From Dickeya chrysanthemi NCPPB 402 (GTDB lineage: Bacteria > Pseudomonadota > Gammaproteobacteria > Enterobacterales > Enterobacteriaceae), in the NCBI RefSeq assembly GCF_000406105.1, contig NZ_CM001974.1, forward strand, positions 2,098,245 to 2,162,244: a DNA stretch of 64,000 bases, written 5' to 3'. The position numbers and the translations under genes were made by a program. Under the pieces are notes generated by a model. The model was given only the letters and a program-made list of their open reading frames with translations. It had not been told where the DNA came from and did not search any database. Positions within the stretch are counted from its first letter, which is position 1, and every line of letters begins with the position of its first letter. Shown here piece after piece: positions 22,157 through 33,071 of the stretch.

Positions 22157-23188
22157 ATGCTGTCTTCACTTCTCAAAAATAATCCGCGAGCTGTGGCAAT
22201 ACTGAGTGGTCTGGTGGTGGTCAATGTGCTGGTGTGGCTGCTGGCATGGGCCGTATTTCACAACCATACGGCTCTGATGGCTACTTGCCTGCTGGCGTGG
22301 TGTTACGGTTTGCGCCACGCAGTGGATGCTGACCATATCGCGGCTATCGATAACGTTACCCGTAAAATGATGCAGGAAGGCAAAATGCCGTTGGGTGTCG
22401 GGGCATGGTTTTCGTTAGGACATTCTTCGATTGTCATTCTGGCATCGCTGGCGCTGGCGGCAACAGCCGCCGCATTACAGGACGATATGGCATGGTTTCA
22501 CGAGGTTGGCGGCGTGATCGGCACATCGGTTTCCGCCGGTTTTTTACTGCTGATGGCGTTGGTGAACCTGGTGATTTTACGTGGCGTCTGGAAACGTTTT
22601 CAGCAGTTCAAACAGGGTGATCGAGGAATACTCGGCCAGGCTGATGGTGTGCCGACCGCCGGTATCATGGGATGGCTATTCCGCGCCACGTTTCGGTTGG
22701 TGAACAAAAGCTGGCATATGTATCTGGTGGGGCTGTTATTTGGTTTAGGGTTCGATACGGCTACCGAAATCGGCGTATTGGGCATTTCCGCCGCTGGTGC
22801 TTCGCAGGGGATGTCGATCTGGTCGATCATGATTTTCCCGGCGTTGTTTACCTGCGGTATGGCACTGGTGGATACGCTGGATAATGTGTTGATGGTCGGC
22901 GCTTATGGCTGGGCATTCAGCAAACCGCAACGTAAGCTCTACTACAATTTGACCATTACCGCGACATCGGTGGTGGTGGCTGTGTTTATCGGCGGTATGG
23001 AAGCACTCGGATTACTGGCGGATAAACTGGATCTACATACGGGTTTATGGGGAGTCATCGATACGTTTAATGAGCAGTTGGGCAACGCCGGATTTTATGT
23101 CGTGGCACTGTTTATCGTATGTTGGATAGTCTCATTAGCCAATTATCGCTGGCGAAATTACGATGCCATGAATAGCCCGGCGGCGTAA
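22157..23188 (+). CDS. NiCoT nickel/cobalt permease
   Basis: A 343-residue secondary transporter of the NiCoT (HoxN/NixA/NhlF) family with about eight hydrophobic helices. The signature metal-selectivity motif in TM2 is intact as RHAVDADHIAAIDN (HX4DH) near residue 53. The other family motifs LGHSS, GLGFDTATEI and LFTCGMALVDTLDN are also present. It imports Ni2+ and/or Co2+ across the inner membrane. The ATG at 22157 is used rather than a TTG at 22139. The NikR-like operator upstream argues for nickel as substrate, with repression when nickel is plentiful. It sits between ruvC and ruvA, where E. coli has an unrelated gene. Confidence 0.92.
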   Translation: MLSSLLKNNPRAVAILSGLVVVNVLVWLLAWAVFHNHTALMATCLLAWCYGLRHAVDADHIAAIDNVTRKMMQEGKMPLGVGAWFSLGHSSIVILASLALAATAAALQDDMAWFHEVGGVIGTSVSAGFLLLMALVNLVILRGVWKRFQQFKQGDRGILGQADGVPTAGIMGWLFRATFRLVNKSWHMYLVGLLFGLGFDTATEIGVLGISAAGASQGMSIWSIMIFPALFTCGMALVDTLDNVLMVGAYGWAFSKPQRKLYYNLTITATSVVVAVFIGGMEALGLLADKLDLHTGLWGVIDTFNEQLGNAGFYVVALFIVCWIVSLANYRWRNYDAMNSPAA

Positions 23189-23287
23189 TAGCCGCATGGT
23201 TAACTGGAGTCGTATCCCAGCGGTTTCCCCGGTATTATCTCGTTTTCATTGATTGTCGGGGGGCTTTCACCCCTCGACGCCCGATAT

Positions 23288-23303
23288 CTGGATATGCATC
23301 CAG
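23288..23303 (+). promoter_or_regulatory. LexA (SOS) box of ruvAB
   Basis: CTGGATATGCATCCAG fits the LexA form CTG-N10-CAG, and as I recall it differs by only two bases from the E. coli ruvAB box. It is 144 bp upstream of ruvA. Confidence 0.8.
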
Positions 23304-23339
23304 CTTTTCTGTATCCGCCTCTTTTTTTGTGTTATAAGC

Positions 23340-23405
23340 TATACCCAAAATAATTCGGGTTGCAGGAGTGCCAACGCACCCGCAACCATGACGTATGGCG
23401 GGTAT
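23340..23405 (+). repeat. TATACCC-ended intergenic repeat, copy A
   Basis: A 66-bp element from TATACCC to GGGTAT. It contains ATAATTCGGGTTGCAGG, CCAACGCACC and GCAAC...TGACGTATGGCGGGTAT, shared with copies at 43193 (inverted) and 57577. It lies between the LexA box and the ruvA start. Confidence 0.85.
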
Positions 23406-23446
23406 CCGCGCCATGTTGACATCAGCCAGATAAAGGAAAACACCAC

Positions 23447-24064
23447 GTGATAGGTCGTCTCAGAGGCATTGTATTAGAGAAACAGCCGCCACTGGTACTG
23501 ATTGAAGCCGGCGGCGTGGGATATGAAGTGCATATGCCGATGACCTGCTTTTACGAACTGCCGGATCTTGGCCTGGAAGCGGTGATTTTTACCCATTTTG
23601 TGGTGCGCGAAGATGCACAATTGCTGTTTGGTTTTAACAATAAACAAGAACGCTCTCTGTTTCGCGAACTGATCAAAGTCAATGGCGTCGGGCCGAAATT
23701 GGCGTTGGCGATTTTATCCGGTATGTCGGCCCAGCAGTTCGTCAGTGCGGTAGAACGTCAGGAAATCAACACGTTGGTGAAATTACCGGGCGTGGGCAAG
23801 AAAACGGCAGAGCGGCTTGTGGTGGAAATGAAAGACCGCTTTAAAGGATTGAACGGCGATCTGTTCAATGCCGCCAGTGATATTGCCTTGCCGGCGCAAA
23901 CCGGTGAGGCGGCACCGGAAGCGGATCCACAAGCCGAAGCGGAAGCCGCGCTGGTTGCGCTCGGTTATAAACCACAGGAAGCAAGCCGGATGGTGAATAA
24001 AGTGTCTCGACCGGGTGCTGATTGTGAAACCCTGATCAGGGATGCGCTACGCGCTGCGCTGTGA
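23447..24064 (+). CDS. ruvA: Holliday junction DNA helicase subunit RuvA
   Basis: A 205-residue junction-recognition subunit. RuvA tetramers bind four-way junctions and load the RuvB motors for branch migration. The OB-fold domain (about residues 1-64), the two helix-hairpin-helix motifs ([10 protein letters not shown] near 74, [10 protein letters not shown] near 109) and the C-terminal RuvB-binding domain are intact. Translation starts at a GTG, as in E. coli. It is 7 bp from ruvB. Confidence 0.96.
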   Translation: MIGRLRGIVLEKQPPLVLIEAGGVGYEVHMPMTCFYELPDLGLEAVIFTHFVVREDAQLLFGFNNKQERSLFRELIKVNGVGPKLALAILSGMSAQQFVSAVERQEINTLVKLPGVGKKTAERLVVEMKDRFKGLNGDLFNAASDIALPAQTGEAAPEADPQAEAEAALVALGYKPQEASRMVNKVSRPGADCETLIRDALRAAL

Positions 24065-24071
24065 GGTAGAT

Positions 24072-25081
<1,010 letters not shown>

Positions 25082-25237
25082 GAACCCCGAAGAGAGCACC
25101 GGAAGAACAGTCACTGGTCGCCTTTCATCGTTTTTCATCGTTGCCGCCAGCCGATTGACTGGCGGCAAATCGTATTACGCTGTAACCCACCAACAGGTTA
25201 ATTCGCTTTTTCCCGGCGTTGCCAACCTATCACGACG

Positions 25238-26023
25238 TCAGGCTGTTTGCCTTTTCAGTAGGCTGAGCATGAACAGCAGCGACGCACATAACACCACGGA
25301 AGGGCCGGCAGGCGTATTGACCTCTGCTGAAAAAGCGAGCCCCCCGGTGACGGCCAAAATACCGACTCCCATCGCACAAACAGCCATTTGCTCCGGCGTG
25401 CGGGCAAATCGACGAGCCGTAGCGGCGGGAATGATGAGCAATGAGGTAATGATCAGCGCGCCGACAAACTTCATCGCCAGGCCAATGGTTAATGCGGTGA
25501 TCAGCATCAATAACAGTTTGGTTCGTGCTATCGCGACACCATCGACGTGCGCCAGTTCCGGGCTGACCGTCATGGAGAGCAGTGCACGCCATTGCCATCC
25601 CAGCACACCAAGTACCAGCAGTACGCCGGGGGCGATCAGCCGTAGGTCTTCACTGGTGACGGCAAGCAGGTCGCCAAATAGATAGGCCATCAAATCAACA
25701 CGGACATTATTCATTAAACTGACAACCACCAGCCCCAACGACAGCGCACTGTGCGCCATGATACCGAGCAAGGTATCGATCGCCAGCCCTGGCCGGCGTT
25801 CCAGCCAGACTAACCCGACGGCCAGCAGTAACGTAATAGCAATAACCGCATAGAACAGGTTGATGTCTAACAGCAATCCCAGCGCGACGCCCAGCAAGGA
25901 TGCATGGGCGAGGGTATCACCAAAATAAGACATGCGCCGCCATACGACGAAGGAACCGAGCGGCCCTGCCGCCAGCGCCAGACACACTCCCGCCAGCCAA
26001 CCAGGCAACAACAACTCAATCAT
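25238..26023 (-). CDS. znuB: Zinc ABC transporter permease ZnuB
   Basis: A 261-residue inner-membrane permease of the ABC-3 metal family, with about eight hydrophobic helices and the family core [15 protein letters not shown] near residue 35. It forms the channel of the high-affinity zinc importer ZnuABC. Its ATG overlaps the znuC stop (ATGA), which indicates translational coupling. It converges on ruvB. Confidence 0.95.
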   Translation of the reverse strand: MIELLLPGWLAGVCLALAAGPLGSFVVWRRMSYFGDTLAHASLLGVALGLLLDINLFYAVIAITLLLAVGLVWLERRPGLAIDTLLGIMAHSALSLGLVVVSLMNNVRVDLMAYLFGDLLAVTSEDLRLIAPGVLLVLGVLGWQWRALLSMTVSPELAHVDGVAIARTKLLLMLITALTIGLAMKFVGALIITSLLIIPAATARRFARTPEQMAVCAMGVGILAVTGGLAFSAEVNTPAGPSVVLCASLLFMLSLLKRQTA

Positions 26024-26778
26024 GCGTGATTACCATCCTGTCGTTTTAAAATGATTTTCCCGTTCAGATCATGGCGATGATTATGATGGTGGCGGTAAAT
26101 CGCCAACTGTCCGGCGCCGCGATGGCCGAACATGGCTAAAAATTCCGGGTGCAGCGACACCACTTCCGGCGTACCGGAACAGCAGATATGCTGATTAAGG
26201 CACAGGACTTCATCGGTTTTCGCCATCACCAGATGCAGGTCATGGGAAACCATCAGCACGCCGCACTGGTAATCCTGCCGCAACTGATTAATTAATTCAT
26301 ACAGTGCCAGTTGACCGTTGACATCGACCCCTTGGGTAGGTTCATCCAGTACCAGTAATTGCGGGCGTGTAAGAATAGCGCGGGCCAACAAAACACGCTG
26401 GGTTTCGCCGCCAGAGAGTTTTTGCATCGGTTGTTCCAGCAAATGTCCCGCCTGTACGCGCTTTAATGCCGGCATAATGTCCTGTTTATTCACACCAGGG
26501 CGTAACAGCATAAAGCGTTTAACCGTCAGAGGGAGGGTGGGGTCCAGATGCAGTTTTTGCGGTACATAGCCGATACGGAGATGCGCTGCGTGCGTCAGTG
26601 TACCGCGGGTGGGTGGCTGCAATCCTAACACCACTCGAACCAGTGTGGATTTCCCCGCACCGTTCGGCCCGAGCAGCGTCAGAATGCGACCAGCCTGCAA
26701 TGTAAGCGAAATATCACTGAGTACAGCTTTGTTACCAAACTGCACGCCAATATTTTCCAGTGAAACCAGCGTTGACAT
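26020..26778 (-). CDS. znuC: Zinc ABC transporter ATPase ZnuC
   Basis: A 252-residue ATP-binding subunit. Walker A is GPNGAGKST near residue 37, the signature is LSGGETQRV near 120, and Walker B runs [12 protein letters not shown] near 140. The His-rich C-terminal tail ([10 protein letters not shown]) is typical of ZnuC and may sense zinc. It is divergent from znuA with a shared Zur operator between them. Confidence 0.95.
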   Translation of the reverse strand: MSTLVSLENIGVQFGNKAVLSDISLTLQAGRILTLLGPNGAGKSTLVRVVLGLQPPTRGTLTHAAHLRIGYVPQKLHLDPTLPLTVKRFMLLRPGVNKQDIMPALKRVQAGHLLEQPMQKLSGGETQRVLLARAILTRPQLLVLDEPTQGVDVNGQLALYELINQLRQDYQCGVLMVSHDLHLVMAKTDEVLCLNQHICCSGTPEVVSLHPEFLAMFGHRGAGQLAIYRHHHNHRHDLNGKIILKRQDGNHA

Positions 26779-26805
26779 AGAATTCTATTTGCAGAGGGTG
26801 TGTGA

Positions 26806-26820
26806 CGTTATAATATAACG
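26806..26820. promoter_or_regulatory. Zur operator between znuC and znuA
   Basis: A perfect 15-bp palindrome CGTTATA-A-TATAACG. It matches the core GTTATANTATAAC of the gamma-proteobacterial Zur box and lies 28 bp from znuC and 34 bp from znuA, so it can control both. Confidence 0.88.
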
Positions 26821-26853
26821 CGTTTATATTAATAAATCGACGGATGATTGGGT

Positions 26854-27876
26854 ATGTTGCGAGTCACGCATTATAAATGGCTAAATGCTGTACTGACTAC
26901 CGGTACATTGCTGGCTTCACTATCTGCGGCGACGGGTGTTTCCGCCGCTATAGTGACGTCTATTCGCCCTCTGGCATTTATCACGACGGCAATTGCCGAT
27001 GGCGTTACGCCGACGGAGGTGTTATTACCGGACGGTGCATCCCCCCACGATTATGCACTACGCCCCTCCGATGTACAGCGCCTTAAATCAGCCGATCTGG
27101 TGATTTGGGTTGGGCCGGAGATGGAAGCCTTTTTGCCCAAAGCACTGCAATCATTGCCCGCTGAGCGGCAACTTGCCTTAAGTCAGCAATCAACGATTCA
27201 TTCTCTATTGTTACGGGAATCACATCCTGAGCAGGTTGCCGCAGAAAATCATACGCCACATGATGCCGATCATGACGGCCAGGCAAGTGATGGGCATGAT
27301 CACAGTCATCATCCTGAAAATCATCAGGATGACGATGATGACGGGCATCATCATGGTGAGTTCAATATGCATCTCTGGCTGTCGCCTGAAATGGCCCAGG
27401 CTTCTGCCGTGGCGATTCATGCAAAATTATTGGAACGCATGCCGCAGAATAAAGACAAACTGGATGCAAATCTGCGTAAATTCACTGAGAAACTTGCACA
27501 GACAGATAAAAATATTGTTAATATGCTGATGCCTGTGCGTGGCAGGGGCTATTTCGTGTTTCACGATGCTTACGGCTACTTCGAGCGGCATTATGGGTTG
27601 ACCCCACTGGGGCATTTTACTATCAACCCGGCTATTGCGCCCGGCGCACAGCGTTTAAACCAGATACGAACACAGTTGGTTGAGCACAAAGCGGTATGCG
27701 TTTTTGCTGAGCCACAATTCAGGCCAGCGGTCATCAATGCTGTCGCCAAGGGAACTGACGTACGCATCGGCGTGCTGGACCCGTTGGGAAGTGACATTGT
27801 GCCGGATCAAGACAGCTACGTGCGTTTTTTGTCGCAACTGTCTGAACAGTATTTAAGCTGCCTGAAGGAAAAATAA
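26854..27876 (+). CDS. znuA: Zinc-binding periplasmic protein ZnuA
   Basis: A 340-residue cluster A-I (family 9) solute-binding protein of the zinc importer. A signal peptide covers about residues 1-32 (cleavage near GVSA-AIVTS). A His/Asp-rich loop at about 133-167 (for example HDHSHH and DDDDDGHHH) is typical of ZnuA zinc capture. Candidate zinc ligands are His65 (ASPHDYAL) and His173 (NMHLWLS), with another in [13 protein letters not shown]. The ATG at 26854 is chosen over a TTG at 26848. mepM follows closely, so both may be read from the Zur-controlled promoter. Confidence 0.94.
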   Translation: MLRVTHYKWLNAVLTTGTLLASLSAATGVSAAIVTSIRPLAFITTAIADGVTPTEVLLPDGASPHDYALRPSDVQRLKSADLVIWVGPEMEAFLPKALQSLPAERQLALSQQSTIHSLLLRESHPEQVAAENHTPHDADHDGQASDGHDHSHHPENHQDDDDDGHHHGEFNMHLWLSPEMAQASAVAIHAKLLERMPQNKDKLDANLRKFTEKLAQTDKNIVNMLMPVRGRGYFVFHDAYGYFERHYGLTPLGHFTINPAIAPGAQRLNQIRTQLVEHKAVCVFAEPQFRPAVINAVAKGTDVRIGVLDPLGSDIVPDQDSYVRFLSQLSEQYLSCLKEK

Positions 27877-27891
27877 TGAGGATAGGAACAA

Positions 27892-29304
27892 GTGCAGCAG
27901 ATAGTCCGAACTATCGCTCTGGCGTATAACAGCCTGCCCCGGCCTCACCGCGTGATGCTGGGGTCATTGACTGTTGTCACACTGGCCGCCGCTGTCTGGC
28001 GGCCAATGACATATCCCCCGGTTAATGACGCACCTGTTATCGTAAGAGACGCGGAAAGCGAGAAAAACCAAACGCAGAGCCAGGCTCTGAATCCCCCGGC
28101 AAGTGAACCCCTGGACAGTAATCCATTGCCGCCTGTAACGGCGCAACAAACCGCCGTCACAGCGCCGACGGCAGATGTTTCCGAAGCCAACAGCGAACCG
28201 CTGGATCAGCCGTCAACCACCAATGGTATTGCCGGTGACGAGCTGGATGACAAAGAATCTGATAATACGCATGAATATGTCGTCTCTACTGGCGATACGC
28301 TGAGTAGTATTCTGACCCAGTACGGCATTGATATGTCAGATATTAGCGCGTTGGCGGAGCGAAATGCGGCGTTGCGGAATCTGAAGATCGGCCAGCAGTT
28401 AACCTGGACGCTGGATACCGATGGCGCATTGCAGACTTTGACCTGGCAGGTTTCCCGACGTGAAACCCGTACTTATACCCGTAGCGGCGATATATTCCGT
28501 GAGGAGATCGAGAACGTAGAGGGTGACTGGCAGAACAAAGTACTGACTGGCCGTCTGGACGGCAGTTTCGCCAGTAGCGCTCAGGCAGCGGGTTTAACCA
28601 GCAGCGAAGTGCGTGAAGTGATTCGGGCGTTGCAATGGCAACTGGATTTTCGCAAATTGCGCAAAGACGATAGTTTTGCCGTGCTGATTTCCCGTGAAAT
28701 ATTGGATGGACACAGTGAACAGAGTGAGCTGCAAGGCGTTCGTCTGCGTACCGGCGGGAAGAATTACTATGCGTTCCGTGCAGAAGATGGCAAATTTTAC
28801 GATCGTGAAGGTTCCGGGCTGACTCGCGGTTTCCTGCGTTTCCCGACCATGAAACAGTTTAAGGTCTCTTCCAACTTCAATCCGCGCCGTTTGAATCCGG
28901 TAACCGGTCGTATTGCGCCGCACCGTGGCGTTGATTTTTCCATGCCGGTGGGGACGCCGGTTTTGGCGGTAGGCGATGGGGAAGTGGTGGTGGCGGAGCG
29001 GGATAGCGAAGCCGGTAATTTTGTCGCCGTGCGTCACGGGCGCCAGTACACCACCCGTTATATGCATATGAACCGTTTGCTGGTGAAGCCGGGGCAGAAG
29101 ATAAAACGCGGCGATCGCATCGGGTTATCCGGCAATACCGGACGTTCAACCGGGCCGCACCTGCATTATGAACTGTGGGTTAATCAGCAGGCCGTCAATC
29201 CGCTAACGGCTAAACTGCCGCGTTCTGAGGGGTTGATGGGTAAAGAACGTCGCGATTATTTGGCGCATGTGCGTGAAGTGCTGCCGCAATTGCAACTGGA
29301 CTGA
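27892..29304 (+). CDS. mepM: Murein DD-endopeptidase MepM
   Basis: A 470-residue peptidoglycan hydrolase (formerly YebA). It cleaves D-Ala-mDAP cross-links to let new murein in. It has an N-terminal membrane anchor (about residues 20-37), a low-complexity linker, a LysM domain (about 127-176) and a C-terminal M23 zinc peptidase domain. Zinc motifs are visible as HRGVDFSM and GPHLHYELW. Translation starts at a GTG 16 bp after znuA. A strong terminator follows. Confidence 0.95.
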   Translation: MQQIVRTIALAYNSLPRPHRVMLGSLTVVTLAAAVWRPMTYPPVNDAPVIVRDAESEKNQTQSQALNPPASEPLDSNPLPPVTAQQTAVTAPTADVSEANSEPLDQPSTTNGIAGDELDDKESDNTHEYVVSTGDTLSSILTQYGIDMSDISALAERNAALRNLKIGQQLTWTLDTDGALQTLTWQVSRRETRTYTRSGDIFREEIENVEGDWQNKVLTGRLDGSFASSAQAAGLTSSEVREVIRALQWQLDFRKLRKDDSFAVLISREILDGHSEQSELQGVRLRTGGKNYYAFRAEDGKFYDREGSGLTRGFLRFPTMKQFKVSSNFNPRRLNPVTGRIAPHRGVDFSMPVGTPVLAVGDGEVVVAERDSEAGNFVAVRHGRQYTTRYMHMNRLLVKPGQKIKRGDRIGLSGNTGRSTGPHLHYELWVNQQAVNPLTAKLPRSEGLMGKERRDYLAHVREVLPQLQLD

Positions 29305-29323
29305 TCGACGTTCTGGATAAGCG

Positions 29324-29357
29324 ACAGCCGGCAGTCAGCGCTGCCGGCTGTTTTTTT
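29324..29357 (+). terminator. Terminator after mepM
   Basis: Perfect stem ACAGCCGGCAG / CTGCCGGCTGT around a TCAGCG loop, followed by seven T residues. Confidence 0.93.
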
Positions 29358-29453
29358 ATATTGCACTGCCAAACGTCAGGCCAGTGCGTGTTCAATTGCA
29401 AAACATCGGATGGCTATTATTATTAACCCGATTTTGTAATGAAGAGTGGCGGC

Positions 29454-30440
29454 ATGGAACAAGAGAAAAAAGAGAGGAAGACCAACGCTGAATTTATCCC
29501 ACAGTTTACGCTTGCCTTCTTGCATCCGCGTTACTGGGGAATTTGGTTGGTTGTGGTAGTGACGGCGTTGCTGGCATGTATTCCCGCACGCGTACGCGAT
29601 CCGCTGCTGGGGGCGTTAGGACGATGGGTAGGGCGCTTTTCCAAAGGCGCCAGGCGACGGGCCCGTATCAATTTACTGTTGTGTATGCCGCAACTGTCGG
29701 AAACCGAACGCGAGCATATTATCGATCAGATGTTTGCGACTGCGCCGCAAGCGATGTTGATGATGGTAGAACTGGCGATATTGCCCGCCAGTCGCGCTTA
29801 CCGTCGCGTTCGCTGGCATGGCATGGAGATTGTCGAAGCATTGCAGGAACAGCAGCGTAATATTATCTTCATGGTACCGCACGGTTGGGCTGTTGATGTG
29901 CCTGCAATGCTGATGAGCTGGAGAGGCCAGAAAATGGCTGCCATGATGCACAATCAGAAAAACCCGCTGCAGGATTATCTGTGGAATACCCTGCGGCGCC
30001 GTTTTGGCGGCCGCCTGCATACCCGCAATGACGGCATAAAGCCTTTTATCAGCTCCGTGCGTGAAGGGTATTGGGGATATTATCTGCCGGATCAGGATCA
30101 TGGTGCGGAACACAGCGAGTTCGTTGATTTCTTTGCGACCTATAAAGCGACATTGCCGGCTATTGGCCGTTTGATGAAGGTCTGCCGTGCTGAAATCGTG
30201 CCGCTGTTTCCGGTGTATGATGGCAAAACATCACAATTGGATATCTATATTCGCCCGCCGATGAGCGATATTAACAACGCCGATGATCAGACTATTGCCC
30301 GTCGCATGAATGATGAAGTTGAACAGTTGGTGACGCCTAATCCAGAGCAATACACCTGGATTTTGAAGTTGTTGAAGACCCGTAAGCCTGGAGAAACGGA
30401 GCCCTATCTACGTAAGGACCTGTATCCACGTAAAAAATAA
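29454..30440 (+). CDS. lpxM: Lipid A myristoyltransferase LpxM
   Basis: A 328-residue late acyltransferase (MsbB). It adds the last secondary acyl chain to Kdo2-lipid A at the inner membrane, giving hexa-acylated lipid A. The lysophospholipid-acyltransferase motif HGWAVD is near residue 144, with the family blocks RRRFGGRLH and GYYLPDQDHG downstream. An N-terminal hydrophobic helix spans about residues 28-46. The ATG at 29454 matches the E. coli N-terminus; an upstream ATG at 29439 lacks a ribosome-binding site. Confidence 0.95.
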   Translation: MEQEKKERKTNAEFIPQFTLAFLHPRYWGIWLVVVVTALLACIPARVRDPLLGALGRWVGRFSKGARRRARINLLLCMPQLSETEREHIIDQMFATAPQAMLMMVELAILPASRAYRRVRWHGMEIVEALQEQQRNIIFMVPHGWAVDVPAMLMSWRGQKMAAMMHNQKNPLQDYLWNTLRRRFGGRLHTRNDGIKPFISSVREGYWGYYLPDQDHGAEHSEFVDFFATYKATLPAIGRLMKVCRAEIVPLFPVYDGKTSQLDIYIRPPMSDINNADDQTIARRMNDEVEQLVTPNPEQYTWILKLLKTRKPGETEPYLRKDLYPRKK

Positions 30441-30855
30441 AATCAAAGAGTCAGTACGTTAACAAGAAGGGCGATGCCGATGGCGTCGCCTTTTTTGTCA
30501 GCCCATCACCGAAAATGTGAAGATAAATCAGCAAAAAAGGTGGTGAAAAAACCTCATGCTCAGAGCACCCATACCAATGAAAAAATGAAAGCCGACACCG
30601 GAGAAGAAAAGGACAACACAAAAAACAAGAGTAACGATACTCAATAAAACCGTCCGTCAGTCAACCTACAATAAGATGCTCATCGCGCGATAATAAAGTA
30701 AATAGTAGTATTCGCGCAGATGGCAATAGTAATTGACCAGTCAGCAAATAACGGGCTGTGTGATGGCATAAGTTGCATACCGCCATATAATCAGAACGTT
30801 ATTCCTGACCGGGAAATATGAAGGGTATACTCCTGTTGGAGAAAGGTTCGGCTTT
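30441..30855 (+). other. lpxM to repeat-protein intergenic region
   Basis: About 415 bp. It begins with the lpxM terminator and is otherwise AT-rich with no supported ORF. A GGTATACT near 30833 may be the -10 of the downstream gene, but no -35 stands out. Confidence 0.5.
30469..30496 (+). terminator. Terminator after lpxM
   Basis: GGGCGATGCC and GGCGTCGCC pair (one G-T wobble) around a short GAT loop, followed by six T residues. Confidence 0.88.
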
Positions 30856-31278
30856 ATGAACAAACCGCTTTTATGTCTTGCATTAATGACTGCACACATT
30901 TCTTTTTCTCAGGCTGACAGTTGTCGAGCCAATCTATTTGGTGGTCAGGACTGTCGTTATAATGATGGCTCGACATCGACCAGTCGAACCAATCTGTTTG
31001 GTGGGTTTGATACCCGGTATAGCAATGGGCGGACCAGTACCAGCCGGGCTAATCTGTCGGGAGGCTATGACACCCAGTTTAGTGATGGCACTCATAGCAC
31101 CAGCCGCGCGAATCTTTCAGGCGGGTTAGATACCCGGTATAGCGATGGTTCAAACAGCTCCAGCCGTAGCAACCTTTCTGGCGGTTATGACGTTCATTAC
31201 AGTAATGGACGGTTTGGTTCCAGCCGCGCCAATCTGTCTGGCGGATTGGACGGAGATCATCTGGTGAATGCGCCTTAA
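30856..31278 (+). CDS. Secreted 20-residue-repeat protein
   Basis: A 140-residue protein of unrecognised family. A signal peptide (residues 1-20, cleavage after ISFSQA) is followed by six back-to-back 20-residue repeats that fill the whole mature chain: 23-42, 43-62, 63-82, 83-102, 103-122 and a shortened last unit 123-140. The consensus is S-R-x-N-L-(F/S)-G-G-x-D-x-(R/Q/H)-Y-S-(D/N)-G-x-x-S-(T/S). The regular GG, YS(D/N)G and Ser positions suggest a stacked beta structure such as a solenoid or curlin-like fibre unit, but the repeat is not the curlin repeat. The first unit carries the only mature cysteines (23 and 33). GGAGAAAGG precedes the ATG. It is monocistronic with a terminator behind it. 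Confidence 0.8.
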   Translation: MNKPLLCLALMTAHISFSQADSCRANLFGGQDCRYNDGSTSTSRTNLFGGFDTRYSNGRTSTSRANLSGGYDTQFSDGTHSTSRANLSGGLDTRYSDGSNSSSRSNLSGGYDVHYSNGRFGSSRANLSGGLDGDHLVNAP

Positions 31279-31376
31279 CCTGAGCGTTCATCTTTCAGAG
31301 TGAGTGCGCGCTGTGTGGATTCTGCGCGATAAGGTAGATGGCATTGATGTCCTGAGAGAATACGGCAGACGGCAAT

Positions 31377-31407
31377 AAAAAACGGGGCACTGTTATCGCC
31401 CCGTTTT
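31377..31407. terminator. Bidirectional terminator, repeat gene / pykA
   Basis: AACGGGGC...GCCCCGTT stem with a nine-base loop, A-run on the left and T-run on the right. It serves the convergent genes on both sides. Confidence 0.9.
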
Positions 31408-31444
31408 ATGCTTCTTAACGCTGTTTCGCTATTGCAGTGGGAAA

Positions 31445-32887
31445 CTATTCCACCCGCAGTACACGTACCGTATTGGTTGTGCCGACCGTTCCCATTACGT
31501 CACCTTGGGTAACGATGACCAAATCACCCGAGACCAGGAAACCTTTGTCGCGCAGCAGGAGCACGGCATCATTAGCCGCCGCCACACCATCGGTATAGCT
31601 GGTGAATTGTACCGGGGTAACGCCGCGGTACAGGGCGGTCAAATTCAGCGTGTGCTCATGACGAGACATAGCGAAAATCGGCAGGCCGGAGCTGATGCGC
31701 GACATCATCAATGCGGTACGGCCAGACTCTGTCATGGCGATAATCGCGGTCACGCCATTAAGGTGGTTGGCCGTGTACATGGCGGACATGGCGATCGACT
31801 CTTCCACATTATCGAACTGCACGTCGAGGCGATGTTTAGATACGTTGATGCTGGGGATCTTTTCTGCTCCCAGACAAACTTTCGCCATCGCGGCGACGGT
31901 TTCCGCCGGGTATTGACCGGCAGCCGTTTCCGCGGAGAGCATCACTGCATCCGTGCCATCAAGTACGGCGTTGGCGACGTCCATCACTTCAGCGCGAGTC
32001 GGCATCGGGTTGGTGATCATCGACTCCATCATCTGCGTTGCCGTAATCACGGCGCGATTCAACTGACGAGCGCGGCGAATCAATTTTTTCTGGATACCCA
32101 CCAATTCCGGATCGCCGATTTCTACGCCCAAGTCGCCGCGAGCTACCATCACGACGTCGGAAGCCAGAATAATATCATCCATTGCTTCGTCAGTTGATAC
32201 CGCTTCCGCACGTTCTACCTTGGAAACGATTTTAGCATTGCTGCCGGCTTCGCGAGCCAGGCGGCGCGCATAGTGTAGGTCTTCACCGGTGCGGGGGAAT
32301 GACACCGCCAGAAAGTCCACGCCGATTTTGGCGGCGGTAACAATGTCGGCTTTGTCTTTTTCGGTTAAGGCTTCAGCCGAGAGGCCACCGCCCAATTTGT
32401 TGATGCCTTTGTTGTTAGACAGCGGACCACCGACGGTCACTTCGGTGAACACTTTCATGCCATCGACTGTCAGAACTTTTAACTGCACACGGCCGTCGTC
32501 GAGTAGCAGGATATCGCCGGGAACCACATCGCTGGGCAATCCTTTATAGTCGATCCCCACTTTTTCCTTGTCGCCTTCGCCTTTTCCAAGGTTGGCGTCC
32601 AACAGGAATTTGTCACCGATATTGAGGAATATCTTCCCTTCTTTGAAGGTCGACACGCGAATTTTGGGCCCCTGGAGATCGCCCAGAATAGCAACGTGGC
32701 GGCCAAGTTTAGCCGCAATTTCGCGAACTTTGTTAGCACGCAGCAGGTGGTCTTCCAGCGTGCCGTGAGAAAAGTTCAGGCGGACTACGTTTGCGCCTGC
32801 GGCAATGATCTTTTCCAGATTATTGTCGCGGTCCGTAGCCGGTCCCAGCGTGGTAACGATTTTGGTTCTTCTGAGCCGTCTGGACAT
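31445..32887 (-). CDS. pykA: Pyruvate kinase II
   Basis: A 480-residue glycolytic enzyme, the same length as E. coli PykA. It makes pyruvate and ATP from phosphoenolpyruvate. The active-site signature is visible as [13 protein letters not shown] near residue 215 and [12 protein letters not shown] near 240. The ATG at 32887 is fixed by homology ([16 protein letters not shown]); the open frame runs on to 33109. It lies downstream of hexR on the same strand, as in E. coli. Confidence 0.96.
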   Translation of the reverse strand: MSRRLRRTKIVTTLGPATDRDNNLEKIIAAGANVVRLNFSHGTLEDHLLRANKVREIAAKLGRHVAILGDLQGPKIRVSTFKEGKIFLNIGDKFLLDANLGKGEGDKEKVGIDYKGLPSDVVPGDILLLDDGRVQLKVLTVDGMKVFTEVTVGGPLSNNKGINKLGGGLSAEALTEKDKADIVTAAKIGVDFLAVSFPRTGEDLHYARRLAREAGSNAKIVSKVERAEAVSTDEAMDDIILASDVVMVARGDLGVEIGDPELVGIQKKLIRRARQLNRAVITATQMMESMITNPMPTRAEVMDVANAVLDGTDAVMLSAETAAGQYPAETVAAMAKVCLGAEKIPSINVSKHRLDVQFDNVEESIAMSAMYTANHLNGVTAIIAMTESGRTALMMSRISSGLPIFAMSRHEHTLNLTALYRGVTPVQFTSYTDGVAAANDAVLLLRDKGFLVSGDLVIVTQGDVMGTVGTTNTVRVLRVE

Positions 32888-33071
32888 GTATAACTCCGTT
32901 GACTGGTGAAGCTGTTGTAATGTAGTAATGCCGTCAGGCGAGGGGGACGGTAATAGCGCCTTTTGTGCCGCTCTGTACTGCCCGGATGCTGCGCCTGTAA
33001 TTATGATTGAATGGCGGGGAGTTGTCCCATGGTACTTACGCCTCGCCGTCCGTGTTGATGTTATAGCATAA

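Noticed and set aside
23253..23450. 65-residue ORF upstream of ruvA
   Set aside because: It is made of the LexA box, the leader and the intergenic repeat, not a gene.
32916..32930. HexR-like sequence upstream of pykA
   Set aside because: Only one half (ATTACA on the minus strand) matches; the other half diverges.
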